DNA of 64,000 nucleotides from Tridacna crocea (GCA_943736015.1 OX031061.1:53574192-53638191), one strand, 5' to 3'. Shown: positions 10,131 to 22,274, counted from the stretch's first letter. Notes: generated by a model not told the origin, from the letters alone. Numbers and translations are program-made.

Positions 10131-10442
10131 CTATAAAGATTGAAGTCTCGGGGGTCGTCGGGTGACTAATATCTGAGCATTTTCACGGTCAGTAGTTGAC
10201 GAATCAGCTGCCGACTCGACAAAGGAAAGGGTAGTTTGTCTCGTAGACCGAGTGCTATTAGCGGGTCCTGGGTTCGACTCGATGTCGGCACATGTAGCGA
10301 AGCATAGCACTAACCTTAAACCACCCGTACAGTGTCCAATTACCGCAAATGGTATGCGAAGAACTCTTCTAGTATTACATCGTCTAATTTTCTGCCAAAA
10401 TGTGCCTATTCTCCCCCTCAAAGTATCAGTATCGACTCCCAT
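10131..10442 (-). CDS. LINE-A ORF1 N-terminus with 2A peptide
   Basis: A 103-codon minus-strand ORF starts at ATG 10442. Residues 1-41 are basic with a mildly hydrophobic stretch (RRVLRIPFAVIG). Residues 42-60 (GLRLVLCFATCADIESNPGP) end in a perfect 2A motif, D-I-E-x-N-P-G-P. At such motifs ribosomes skip the Gly-Pro bond, so a leader of about 59 residues would be released from the rest of ORF1. A serine/threonine-rich linker follows (STRSTRQTTLSF), then a stop; downstream frames resume ORF1. 2A-like peptides are known from APE-type non-LTR retrotransposons of several invertebrates, so position and motif agree with the family. Activity of this copy is untested. Confidence 0.8.
   Translation of the reverse strand: MGVDTDTLRGRIGTFWQKIRRCNTRRVLRIPFAVIGHCTGGLRLVLCFATCADIESNPGPANSTRSTRQTTLSFVESAADSSTTDRENAQILVTRRPPRLQSL
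10263..10286 (-). other. 2A ribosome-skipping motif DIESNPGP
   Basis: The codons for DIESNPGP lie here in the frame of the ORF beginning at 10442. All residues of the D(V/I)ExNPGP consensus are present, preceded by the hydrophobic run RLVLCFATC that is usual for 2A peptides. Confidence 0.85.
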
Positions 10443-10506
10443 TTCACGAATAAAACGATATTATTTCGAGCTGACGAAATCAAAGCCGCCAGTACCAGGG
10501 GCACTT

Positions 10507-10816
10507 CATGAGATAAACAAACTGTGCAAGTCTAACGAAAATCTAACAACAAATGCAGACTTTATCGCGTAAACAAGAATTTGAAATTTCAAACGTGAAA
10601 TGGCTACTTTTCCAATACAGTTGGTTTGATTTTTCTCAAAATGAATATGGTTACAGCTATTGATGAGATAAACAAACTGTGCAAGTTTCACGAAAATCTG
10701 GCAACAAATTGCAGACTTTTTCGCGTAAGCAAAAAAAGACTAACGGACGGACAGACGGACGGACGACGGAAACTACACCATTACATAAGCTCTGCTGGCT
10801 GAAAGCCAGTAGAGCT
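10507..10816 (-). mobile_element. GTCC-repeat element copy 2, 5' part
   Basis: On the minus strand this starts AGCTCTACTGGCTTTCAGCC, a short hairpin end. It continues through GTCCGTC repeats (plus-strand GGACGGACAGACGGACGG at 10745-10762) and two internal repeats of about 165 bp with CACAGTTTGTTTATCTCATC. The order is the same as in the full copy at 15301. At 10506/10507 it passes abruptly into the 5' end of LINE-A. Confidence 0.7.
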
Positions 10817-11667
10817 AAAATTGACAATTATCAAATCTAAGGACTTCTAATTTCTTACAAACAACAAATACAATCCATAAGCTTACCAGTTTGGGGAACT
10901 AGGTGAATTCACACTACACAGGGTGTTAAGTTTGCTCTCTATCTCTGTTTTCTCAGTGACTGCTAGCGCTGAAAATATTAATGAAAGATGTACAGGATAG
11001 GGAAAGATAATAAACTGGTTAAAAAGAGAATTATCTTACTGCTTCAAAATACACAAAAGAAATACTCCGGATCAAAGAAGGATGGGAACAACTGTTAACG
11101 GTAAACTACTCAAAGAATTAAAAGACTTCTAATATCTTCATGAAGAAGGTAAGACTTGAAAATCATGAGAAAACCATCCAAAAAGGTAACTTACATCCAA
11201 TACCTTCATTTTTCCACAATAATTTCTTGTCTAGAAAACAATAATGGCTTCCAAAGTTAACAGCTGAAAGACTGAAGACAAATAAACATGGCATATAAAA
11301 AGTGACCCTTCTACTCAGTTACAGGCGCACGATACTTTATTGAATATACTGATGTATCAATGTAAAACCACAATTATCTAGAGTCCCCCATTTGTTTTAT
11401 GTGAACATGTTGATACCCTCCGACGTAAAATGTTCACGTAAACAAAGTGGGAATCCGCATACCTGCAACTTTATTAAGAAATCGTTATAGTATCGACGAA
11501 TCCTTTCACTTACAATAACGAGTTAAACAATCAGCATGGGTGATATTGCCTCCGGCAGATGTCACTTAGGTTAACCACTCACCAAACAAATTTATGTCTT
11601 AATAGTCATGAAAAAGAAAAAAATAAGAAAAACATGCAACTTAATTTCACCTAACATCTATTTTCAG
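10817..11667. other. 5' flank and intron of the first cGLR copy
   Basis: No gene is visible. The last 340 bp (11325-11667) match 30975-31370 upstream of the second cGLR exon, for example CACGATACTTTATTGAATAT and GTTTTATGTGAACAT. The gene duplication therefore included intron sequence and was DNA-mediated, not a retrocopy. Confidence 0.7.
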
Positions 11668-13593
11668 ATCAAAGCGTCAGATAATATTGACCACCTACAG
11701 GCATATATTCAGCGTCTACGGGAGAGTGCTAAAGTTGAAACGAATGATGTACGGTATAGACGTTATGCCGGATATGTTAACGAATTTGCCGGCCCGTTAT
11801 CTAATGAGAAGGTTTACCTTGTCGGAAGTACAGGTGAAAAACTGCAACTGCGTTGGTCGAAAAACGGAGGAGACGCAGACTTCCTGTTTTGCACTTGAGT
11901 GTTTGAGATACCAGTTGAAAATTTAGTTTTTAGGGACGACACACCATGTTATGTGTGGTTAAAAGCAGATGGTTTAAAATCAAAGATCAAATTTAATTTG
12001 ATCGACGATAATTACATACCAACTGATTTGCTCAGGAGTGCGAGTCCTGAATTATTTACCATCTTGAGAGGTTTCTATCTTATAGTAACTTCTACTCTAG
12101 ACACGGTAAGAGACAGCCAAGCAAGAGTCACAAATACGGGTCTGCCATCGAGGGTTGGCTTGGCTATACAAAACTACCGCAATTTAAAAATCTATGATAA
12201 GAGAATACCTGATCCAAGAGAAAATACAAAGACCGTGAAACAATTAAAAACAAGGAAAGCTGAAACAACAGAGCAGTACGGAAAAGACGTTGTCATCGAT
12301 CAGAAAGACAACAAAATTATTGACATGATAATAAACATGATAGTTCTTGCAAAAAGGCCTGGGAGTTTCGGATCCCATGACGGTGTTTTTCGAAACTTCG
12401 CTCACGTCATGAACATAGTTAAAAAACGAAGGAAATGCCGTCGAGCAAGCAAGACTGGCAAGTGCGAGGATGACGGAGAGGGCAACGTCATCGAATCTCA
12501 AGAAACAATCATACATGATGATACTGAAGGCCATTTAAATCCTGGAGTCAAGCAAAACAGAATATCTGCCATTAAGGTAGGCCTTGAAAAAATCAAACAG
12601 AAATTAAGCGATGTGGAAGGCACTTATGAGTCTAGAAAGAGTAAAGATTTTGTTCCTGCCATACGAATCAAAGGAACGTTACGATTCATGGCTAACTGGG
12701 AAAAAAGAAGTGGATTCTGGCCGAAAAGAGAAGAAAGGCATAGAATCTCGAAGTGCGATGTTTTTGTAGTATCCCGTTACGCCCCGGTTTCACCTGACAC
12801 AGGCAAAGACTTTTGTTTATCATTTAATCTTGCAGAAATGGAGCTTGCTAGATGTATGTCGCAAGTTCAAAGAGATGTCTTTCTTATACTTAAATCTTAT
12901 CTGAAAGGGGGATTTCAGGCCATGCAAAATGCGGTTAAACCAGAGGCAGAGCTGAAACTGAAAATGTTTCACTTGAAGACGGCCTTGTACTGGGTGTTTG
13001 AGAGAGAAGATCCCGAAATCTGGCAGGAAAGTAATATCAAAGAAGCTGTATTGAAAGTCCTAGGTTTTATTGCAGAAGCCGTGAATAAGGGTCGTCTAGA
13101 ACATTACTTCGTACCAGAAAACAACCTGTTTGCAGATCTTATGGAAGAAGACATCAAATTAATCATGGAATGCATCAATCAGGCTATCACAGACCCAATC
13201 AACTATATTCAGCACTTTTACGATCTTGATGACGGTAAACCGGTGAAAATCAAGCTCACCGAAGACGAAGTTGAAATTTTATTGGAAATAAAAGAAGACG
13301 GGGGTCTTGAAAAAGAAGCTGATTTGATCGAAGAAGCGATCATAGACTTTCACAGAGGTTTTAATGAAGGACCACGAGATGCAAACGGAAATGCACCTAT
13401 TATGGATGCTCTTCAAAAGACGGTTGAAAGATATTTAAAGGATAAGGACCATGTTGTACTTGCTGACTTATTGAAGAAGCATGGTTTAGCAAAGGTCATG
13501 TCTTTTTTCTATTCTATTTTATTAATTCTTTATTTCATTTTTATAATATTTATTTCATTTCCTTTTTTATTTCTATTTTTTTTATTTTTGTAA
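11668..13593 (+). pseudogene. Mab-21/cGAS-like (cGLR) exon, copy A, with nonsense codon
   Basis: After a splice acceptor (TATTTTCAG, ending 11667), 76 codons run in phase 0 through the nucleotidyltransferase core: VYLVGSTGEK (GS motif) and GGDADFLFCT (two catalytic acidic residues). TGA follows at 11896-11898, where copy B has GGA. The same frame then stays open for another 565 codons. It carries KDFVPAIRI (probable third acidic residue), FCLSFNLAEMELAR, FHLKTALYWVFE and GRLEHYFVPENNLFADL, the C-terminal Mab-21 signature. The end (after KKHGLAKVM) differs from copy B and runs into T-rich sequence coding only F/I/L. I infer a recent pseudogene; a start downstream of TGA would lose the GS and GDxD active site. 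Confidence 0.85.
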
Positions 13594-14057
13594 ACTTTTT
13601 TGTCCACGTCAAAACGGTACATGAGGGTTGTGGCCATCCCTTGCAATTTGGTATTAGTAATCTGTGTTAATAAGTGAAAACATTAAACGTATAATGTAGA
13701 TACAGATTCTAGAATTTTTACACCTATTACTGTATTCCTATATTGATATGTTTTCAAAGATATGAAGATTTTAACACAAGTATTACACTAATAAAGGTTT
13801 ACTTTTTCTTGGTATTTTTTCTCTATTATGTGGACAAAAGAAGTATACTTTTGTATATAATTGTGAAAAAGGAAATATTGTGTGAGAGGTGTGAGTGTGC
13901 AAGTGACTGAGTTGATAAAGTGCTACTTTTGAATCTTGGTTCAATGAAAGGTGCCGAAGCGTTAAAATCTAAAGGAAAACATAACAAAAGTATGTATTCA
14001 TTTGGGGCTTCAGCACTGCATCACTGTTCCTGAGCATGAAAAAAGAAATGTTTTTGG
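13594..14057. other. AT-rich 3' flank, no gene
   Basis: Starts with T-rich low complexity at the end of cGLR copy A, then anonymous AT-rich sequence. Nothing recognisable. Confidence 0.5.
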
Positions 14058-15298
14058 TTATGGGAGTTTTTTAATAATGTATTCTACAATTGCCGTAAGC
14101 CTTCGTAAATTTTCATATTTTTTAGAGCTTCTAATGATGCTGAGACTATACAAGAGATTACTTTCCAGGCATAATAAGGATGGTTTAATATCTTTATTTT
14201 TACATTTGTATAAATATATATATATATTTTTTTTTTTTGCTTCAAGAAGTAATCTGTCTAGATTCAAATTTATTTCTTTTGAACCCAAAAGTGCATTTTG
14301 TTTGTTTACTGACATCGACTGATCTAAATCATTAGCAAGTATTGAAATGCGCTCCCAAATAGGTTTAATATTCTGACATTTCTTAAAATAATAGTGATAC
14401 AGTTTCTTCACATCTGTTACAGAAGGAACACGTATTTATTTCGACCAAGTTCATTTTAAAAAGAAGAGGGTGTGTTGAAAGAATCCTGTGTATAATTGTT
14501 GTTTGAAACCATTGGGAGTATCTGTTACTTGAATAGTTAAAAACGTTGCTATGTATTACATTCCAATCAATGTTAGAATTTGGAAAAGTGCTATTTCACT
14601 TCCTATGGCATGACGGTTTTTCGTTATATGTGATTTTGTCATTACAAGATTTAGTGATTATTTGATAAAGATAGCCGTTTGTATTTGGGTTATGGAAACC
14701 TCGTAATGACTCATTCTTGTTATTGATATTGTTTTCAGCAAACAGCGCTTTTTTTAGCGTCGATAATGCTATATCATTCTAAAAAGTTGATTCCGTTATT
14801 ATAGTATTTTTCATGTCGTTTCATGTTTTAAAGCTACCATCTTCATTTAGCATATCTTTAACATACCTTATTCCACCACTGCACAGAATATGATTAAAAA
14901 AGTGCTTGGAGCCAATCATTAATTTTTAATTAAAGAATAAAGGCATTTTGATTAGTTCTATCCAAGTTGTAAAATTACTTTTTTATATATACGTCATAAA
15001 TAAGTATAAATAAAACGTTTTTCCAGAATTTGTATTTCATTATTATTTTGCAGAGCAGTTCACAATACTTTCTGCCAGAAGGGAATAGTTTTTTTTAACA
15101 TCGAAAATACAGGTGGTAAATCGTAACAGTCTTTATTGCCATCGGAAATTAGTTTTTTATCCACTTGATTTACATATTCAGGTTATGATTAAATAAGTCA
15201 ATCATCTTTAAGCCTCCTTCTTCATAATCTTTTATTAGCACTAATTGTTTAATTTTATTAGAATTTCCGTCCCATACAAAAGCTATAAAGCATGTCAC
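14058..15298 (-). pseudogene. LINE-B (L1/Tx1-like) ORF2 C-terminal part
   Basis: On the minus strand near 15235-15060, LIKDYEEGGLKMIDL and a following WIKK-like piece match the post-RT region of L1/Tx1-type ORF2 proteins. Near 14440-14058, a CxxC-type zinc-knuckle region (FCNRCEET...KCQNIKPIWERIS) leads into a helical C-terminus. Stops and frameshifts are frequent. The other half is at 16215-17400, separated by the GTCC-repeat element at 15301-16214. Confidence 0.7.
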
Positions 15299-15300
15299 TT

Positions 15301-16214
15301 AGCTCTCCTGGCTGAGCGCCAGCAGAGCTTATATCATGGCGGGGTTTCCGTCGTCCGTCCGTCCGTCCGTCCGTCCGTTAGTCTTTTTCTTGTTTACACG
15401 ATAGTCTGCATTTGTTGCCAGAATTTCCTGAAACTTTCACAGTTTGTTTATTGCATCAATAGCTTCAACCCTTTTGATTTTGGGAAAAATTCAAAAAACG
15501 GTATTTCCAATTCTTGTTTAGGCGATGAAGTCTGCATTTCTTGTAAGATTTTCATGAAAATCACCCAATTTGTTTATCTCATGAGTAGCTTTAACCCTAT
15601 TTATTTTGAAAAAAAAAATCTATTAAACAATATGGGAAAAGTTACCATTTCAAGTTGAAAATATCCAATTCTTGCTTACGCCATAAACTGTGCATTTGTA
15701 ATCAGATTTTTGTGAATTTGTACAGTTTGTTTATCGTATCAATAGCTTCAACCCTATTGATTTTGAAACGAAATCCAACAAACAGTTTTGGAAAAGTAGC
15801 CATTTCAAGTTGAAAATTTCAATTTCTTATTTACACGATAGGGTCTGCATTTCTTGTCAGATTTTCATGAAAACCGCACAGTTTGTTTATCCTATCAGTA
15901 GCTTGAACCCTTTTGATTATGAAAAAAATCCAATAAACAATATGGGAAAAGTAGCCAATTAAAAATCATAATTTCAAATTCTTGTTTACGTGATTAGTTT
16001 AGCAGTTTTTGTTGGATTTTCATGAATTTTGCACTGTTGCTTTGTATCATAAACACCTTGAACCCTATTGATAACAAAAATCTGACAATCAGTTGCAAGA
16101 ACACATTTTTGTGTATTTTTTTTTCTGTTTGCTTCATTAATTCATAATGCATGCTAGCATAAAAGCAAATTCTCTGCTAGTAGAGCATATTCAGACCCTT
16201 CAGGGCCCTCTAGT
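15301..16214 (+). mobile_element. GTCC-repeat element, full copy
   Basis: Starts AGCTCTCCTGGCTGAGCGCC (partly self-complementary), then GTCCGTCCGTCCGTCCGTCC at 15354-15375. Three to four imperfect tandem units of about 165 bp follow, each with CAATTCTTGTTTA, GTCTGCATTTGTTGC, CAGTTTGTTTAT, AGCTTCAACCCTATTGATTT and AAAAGTAGCCATTTCAAGTT. It ends with AGAGCATATTCAGACCCTTC and AGGGCCCTCTAG. It splits LINE-B, and a second copy (minus strand) is itself split by LINE-A. No transposase and no clear terminal inverted repeat; the type is unknown. Confidence 0.7.
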
Positions 16215-17400
16215 TTTATTTTTTTTTTTTTTGTCGTAATTGTATACGATATTGGTATCGTATAGAATTACTCATGCTTTTTACTTTGGGTTCAAAGTTT
16301 AATTTTACCATTTCTTTTAGAATTACGTGAAATAAAATACCGAGTAGCTCGAATTGGGTTTCTCCCCATGATAGTTTACATTTAGCATGATAGTTTACAT
16401 TTAGTTTTTTTTTTTTTTATCGAGTGCTATACATCATATTACCAATTCAAATCAATTTTGTTTCGTCAAAGTTACTTTTAAGGCCTGAAATGTGTGAAAA
16501 TCTTTGTAAAATAAATCTAATGTACTGTTCAGCGTCTTTTGTGAGCCGTTCACGAAGTGTCGTATCATCAGCGAGTTGTGAGATTAAGTATTCTTTATTT
16601 TGTATTTTTATACCTTTGATATTTTCATTATTTTTTTCATTTGATATTCAGAATTTCCGTGCAGAGAATACGCAGAAATTGGATCTCCTTGACGACAGCC
16701 TCCCTATACAGTGAAATAGTCTGACAAAAAGCCATTTAATTGTACACAAACATCGGTATTATATAAAAATAATTGAATCCATCTTTTAAAGGTTTCGCCA
16801 AAGTTTAAAAACCCTAGTGTCTTTTCTAGGAGCTTGAAAGAAATTGAATCAAGGCTTTTTCAAAATCTATCAACATTAAAAAAAACAGGTATGTTTCTCT
16901 CATCACACTATTGCATAATATCGTATACTAATCTAGTATTCCCGCCAATATATCTATCTTTTCGAAAGCCATTTTGTTCTTTGGATACAAAAATGCGTTT
17001 TGTGTATCTTCGTTTACTTGTTTAACCAACATATAGAATATGGTTGTAGCTTTCATTAACGAAAAACTCATTAAAAATATGAAAATATAAAAGAATGGCG
17101 GCACTTGTTCCGAAACTTTTTGAACACCCCTCATAATGGTTTGGTTTAAGACTGACTTTAATCTACTAGCAATGTTGACTGAAGCAAGTTTGTACAACAC
17201 GTTCAGGAGAGTAATAGGTATCAGATTTTTTTTTTTTAAAAAAAAACTGTTTTGGTTTATTTTCCTTAGGTATACATATAATTGTCCCTAATTTGATATT
17301 TTTAGAAAAAGAGTTATTTGAAAATGCGTTTATAAGATTTTCGTTTTATATTACAGATTTCATACGAAGGCCACTTGGTTTAACCTCTACCTATAACACA
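16215..17400 (-). pseudogene. LINE-B (L1/Tx1-like) ORF2 reverse transcriptase part
   Basis: Minus-strand pieces in several frames read NLIPITLLNVLYKLASVNIA followed by SRLKSVLNQTI (17215-17130, RT blocks 1-2), then near 16890-16720 LMLIDFEKA (motif A), LGFLNFGETFKRW and VQLNGFLSDYF, then LRILCTEIL near 16660. This spacing and wording is that of L1/Tx1-clade elements. Many stops; inactive. Confidence 0.75.
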
Positions 17401-17515
17401 TGTATACATACTAGTATTAATTATCACCACTACGCAGCAAGTGTTAATTGAGAAAAGTTAACCCCCCAAAAAAAAGCTCGAACTCTATAAAATTCTCATT
17501 TTACAATACTCTACC

Positions 17516-19495
17516 ACACAATCCAGCGTAAGTTTAACGATCCTGAAGAAAAGGGTTTTTAAAAAAATTTTGAGAGAGGGACAAGATGTCGATAAATAGT
17601 ATTTTCTCATTTTCCCCACAATGTTGTCTATCTTGTCAGAGTAGAATTCTATTCCAGTCACTTTTAATTTGTCTTAGATCTGCAACTTGATGTATTCAAT
17701 TTGTTTATGCCTGTTTGTTTTTGTTTTGTTAAGAGAAAAACAAAAAAAAAAAAGCTTACCAGGGCAAAGACACAAATAAGCGGCGTATGGAGTGCTTGTC
17801 CAAACGTATACTGTATTTTACAGTTGGGTTATAACAGCGTCATTTACGACTTTCAGTAGTCTATATAGTCCATACTTTCTATCAAATTATGTCACACGTC
17901 CTCACATGGTACTTACCGCTCAGTGAAACGCGATTGCAGTAGTTGTTAATTTATAATATAATAAAAATAGTTCCGATTCGAGAGGGACGAACAAACTAGT
18001 CTTTTATATCGTTGTACATATTCCGAATCATTATAATATCCATCCGCTTCGACTGAGACAGTATTTATCAAATACATACCTATCTCAATTGGCAAGTTTA
18101 GATGCTGACGTTATATTTAATATATGTTGTTGAAATAAAAAGCCCACTATCTTGTTATCTTTCCTTTTCATCGAATGATGTAGAAGAAAATAGTGGACCG
18201 TACGGGCGTTGTCTTGCTTCTTGAAGATTGACCCTCAACAACGCCTGGTACAATTTACGACTCTCGCGAGTGCAGTATTTTAGAGCTATGCGAGCTCTTT
18301 GACCTTAATTACCCACACTGAAAAAAATAATCAAGCTTTAGCTGGTTTAATAGTTCTTATCACGAAATTTAGTTGTGTTTTTTCTTGACCTAAAACTGTC
18401 ATTTTGTTTACTTACGCTCTGTGAGTTCTTAGTAGGATTGAAGTGCACTTTGAGGCTGATGTAATCTGTGCTCATTAATGATAGAACATATTTGATTAAG
18501 CTAGATATTGAGCCATTGGCATATTGTCTACAAAAAACATTTTTGAAAGTTACACTCCCGACATAATCTCAAAATGTTAAACAAAAGGTAATAACCATAG
18601 TACTGAAGACAGAGTACGAAATTTTGTAATACACTTGTCTTCAATACAATCCATCCGTATTTCAAGTTTCGAGTCAATAGATTTTATTCTTTAGGGTTGA
18701 AGCAATGAAAAAAAAATAAGAAGAAATGGCAAATTTCACGCCATAAGTACTGAAAAGAGTAAAGGATATATTATTATACTGCAAAGAAATTTCTGGTGAT
18801 CTGATTGTATAACGTGCCACGAACATACATATCATGTACACTAGTAAAACCATCGTAAAAACGTTTCCCTTTCGGGAGCCCCGTATACATATATGACTGC
18901 ATTGTCAACACAACATTCGATCAAAATTAATATCAAGATTATGCGCCAAGCGGCACGTTTTTGCCCAGGTTCAGTGACGTTAGTTCCCAGTGACGTCAGT
19001 TATCATTGAATTGGGACACTCAGAAGGGAAATTCTACTTCGTCAGCGTAGTTAATTTCTTTAAACCCAAAAAATAGGTAAACATCGCTTAACAACCGTTG
19101 GAATGTGGTATAATAATTTCGTTGTACGGGCAGGTGAGGAGGCCACATAATTCACGCTCTAGCGTCTTACTGGCATTACAAACTTAAATCTCGACTGGAC
19201 CAGGTTGGTCTCAGTTGGCTAGTATAAAGTCACCCCGTCGAGTTACAAGCAGGCCGACTGATTCACATCTCTCGTTCTTCTCTTCAATCGATATCGCTTT
19301 CTTCAATCCTCATTCTTTTTTTCCCTCTCCCTCTTCCTTCTCTCACTGATTTCTTTCCTAGCTACCTTCCTTCCTTCATCTATTCCGATGTTTTTAGACA
19401 AAGTTATACGAAATAAGCAAAGTAAAGACGCAATACAACTAAGTTGTTTTTATCTGTTTTTTATAAGTTTATTGATATCGTTATAATAACCAACA
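17516..19495 (-). repeat. Large repeat unit, copy 2 (R2), inverted
   Basis: The minus strand follows copy 1 over 130-470 and 1210-3020, and copy 3 over 20790-21935. Examples are the GACGTCAGTTATCATTGAATT stretch near 18993 and CTCTTTGACCTTAATTACCC near 18296. It lacks the 471-1209 part of copy 1 and the small MITE 2854-3000. No gene is visible inside. Confidence 0.7.
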
Positions 19496-19773
19496 GATAA
19501 CTAAACAATTATTTTTAACAGCACTGTGGCATATACTGAGAAGTTCTCGAGCAAATTTAATACATATAAAACTGATATGCCGAGATAAAATAAAAATACA
19601 TTTAAATTGCATTCTCTCATTTCATAAACAAGCAATCTCTTTATTACTCACAATCCCCTGGAAAAAGTATTCACTGCAGAAGGATGGCTAATTTAAAAAA
19701 AGAAAATGGTTTAACTCGGATTCTGGTATGGTCCTTTTTATGTGTGGGTATTTTGGTAAGAAACAAACATCCT

Positions 19774-20007
19774 TTAACTCATTACCAAACGACAAAATTT
19801 TTTGGTTGTCCAAATTGAAACCATTTACAGACAACAAATTAAAAGTGACTGAAAATTTGAAATTTTGTTTTTTGAAGAGTAGAAAACATTGTTGGAAGAG
19901 GAGATAATGCTGGATACTGGTCAGCATTTTCTCATTTTCCCACAATGTTTTCTAAAGGCTTCTTTCTCAGGGTCGTCAAAAGTAGGGAGTGTGTGGTTAT
20001 GGGTTAA
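19774..20007 (-). mobile_element. TTAA palindrome MITE
   Basis: Begins TTAACTCATTACCA and ends TGGTTATGGGTTAA, inverted ends of the family. The centre (about 19895-19957) is an imperfect hairpin of the CATTGT..GAGAAAATGCTGG type. It is immediately joined to the next member by a shared TTAA at 20004-20007. Confidence 0.75.
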
Positions 20008-20233
20008 GCCTTTACCAAACATTCCCGAGTTTTCATTAGCCTACAGAAGAGGCCTTTTAAAAACATTGTGGGAAAAGGAGAAAATGCTGGTAACCAGCAT
20101 TTTCTCCTTTTTCCACAATGTTTTTACCCTAACAAAGCTAAATTGCACCATTTGAACCACACTAAAATTGTTGGCTGTAAATGTTTTCAATTTGGACAAG
20201 GCTAAGATTTTGCCATTTGGTGAAGGTTTAAAT
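20004..20233 (+). mobile_element. TTAA palindrome MITE (diverged)
   Basis: The hairpin centre at about 20065-20130 is nearly perfect (AACATTGTGGGAAAAGGAG with its complement). The left end shares the TTAA of the previous copy; the right end reads TTTGGTGAAGGTTTA, degenerate. Confidence 0.65.
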
Positions 20234-20312
20234 CCTATGCTACACTTTTTGGCTAGTCTCTTGCCTACAAAAAATTATTTTTTCAACCATGGGTATTGGA
20301 AGTTTACAAGAT

Positions 20313-20540
20313 TTAACCTATTACCGCACAATCCCTACTTTTGACGACCCTAAGAAAGACGTCTTTAGAAAAAAATGTGGTAAAAGGAGAAAATTATGGT
20401 AACCAGCATTTTTCCTTTTCCCACAATATTTTCTACCCTTCACAAAACCAATGTCAAATTTTCAGTCACTTTTATTATGTCATCTGCAAATGCTTTCGAT
20501 TTGGACAAGCCTAAAATATTGTCGTTTGGTAATGAGTTAA
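20313..20540 (+). mobile_element. TTAA palindrome MITE
   Basis: Starts TTAACCTATTACCGCACAAT, ends TCGTTTGGTAATGAGTTAA; 228 bp. The hairpin centre lies at 20369-20432 and has a few mismatches. Confidence 0.75.
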
Positions 20541-22045
20541 GATGTCGTACATTTCATTCCAAAAGTTCACTTCTAAAAGAGAACGATTACTTACTTTACT
20601 TTGTATAAAAAAATATATGTGCACGAATAACAACGTGATGACAGTTAGTAGGATATAGAACCTAATAGATCTATAAGTTTTCATTTGAGACAAAATTTTA
20701 TCCAACGAATCTAGAGAAAACGTTAGATCTATTAATCGAGACTCTTTAGCGCTTGCATAACTATTTTCAGGGTTAGAATTTTGAAAATTTTGTATTACAA
20801 AATTTCGCACTCTGTCTTCAGTAGTTTGGTCATTACCCTTTGTTATTTAACATTTTGAGATTATATCGGGAGCATAACTTTCAAAAAAAAAATGTAGACA
20901 ATATGCCAATGGCTCAATATCTAGCTCAATTTAATATGTTCTATCATTATTGAGCAAAGATTACATCATCCTCAAAGTGCACTTCAATTTTACTAAGAAC
21001 TCACAGAGCGTAAGTAAACAAAATGACAGTTTTAGGTCAAGAAAAAAACACAACTAAATTTCGTGATAAAAACTACTAAACCAGCTAAAGCTTGATTATT
21101 TTTTCAATGCGGGTAATTAAGGTCAAAGAGCTCGCATAGCTTATCTAAATTTATACTGCACTCGTAAGAGCCGTAAAATGTACCAGGCGTTGTTGACGGT
21201 TAATCTCCAAGAAGCAAGGCAACGCTCGTACGGTCCACTATTTTCTTCTAGATTATTCGATGAAAAGGAAAGATAACAATCTGGAGGTAGTGATCGTTTT
21301 ATTTCAAGAACGCATAATTACATTAACATCTAAACCTGCCAATTGAGATAGGTATGTATTTGATAAATACTGTCTCAATCGAAGCGGAATATGGATTGGA
21401 ATATGTACAACGATATAAAGGACTAGTTTGTTCGTCCCTCTCGATTCGGAACTATTTTTATTATATTATAAATTAACAACTACTGCAATCGCGTTTCACT
21501 GAGCGGTAAGTGCCATGTGAGGACGTGTGACATAATTTGATAGAAAGTATGGACTATATAGACTACTGAAAGTCGTAAATGACGCTGTTATAACCCAACT
21601 GTAAAATACAGCATATATACATGTGTGGACAAGCACTCCATACGGCGCTTATTTGTGTCTTTGCGCTGGTAAGGTGTTTTTGTTTTTCTCTTAACAAAAC
21701 AAAAAACAAATAGACATAAACAAATTGAATACATTTGCAGATCTATGACAAATTAAAAGTCACTGGATTAGAATGGCGTCTCTGACAAGATAAGACAACA
21801 ATGTTGGGAAAATGAGAAAATGCTATTTATCGACATATTCTCCTTCTCACAAAATGTTTTTAAAAACCCTTTTCTTCAGGATCGTTAAACTTATGCTGGA
21901 TTGTGTGGTAAAGTGTTGTAAAATGAGAATTTTTATAGAGTTTGAGCTTTTTTTTGTTAATCTTTCTCATTAACAGTGTTTGTTGCTGCGTTATAGCGAT
22001 AATTAATACTAGTATGTATAGATCTACATGTGTCACAGGTAGAGG

Positions 22046-22274
22046 TTAACCCATTCCCAAACGACAAAACTTTAGGTTTGTCTAAATTGAAAGAAATTGC
22101 AGACGACAAAATAAAATTGACTGAAAATTTGAAATTTGCTTTGTGAAGGGTAGAAAACATTGTAGGAAAAGGAGGAAATGCTGGTTACCAGCATTTTCTC
22201 CTTTTCCCACAATGTTTTCTACAGGCTTCTTTCTCAGGGGCGTCAAAAGTAGGGATCATGCGGTAATGGGTTAA
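22046..22274 (-). mobile_element. TTAA palindrome MITE
   Basis: TTAACCCATTCCCA to GGTAATGGGTTAA, 229 bp. The hairpin at 22151-22216 has arms of about 33 bp with at most a few mismatches (AAAGGAGGAAATGCTGGT on the left arm). Inserted in repeat unit R3. Confidence 0.85.
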
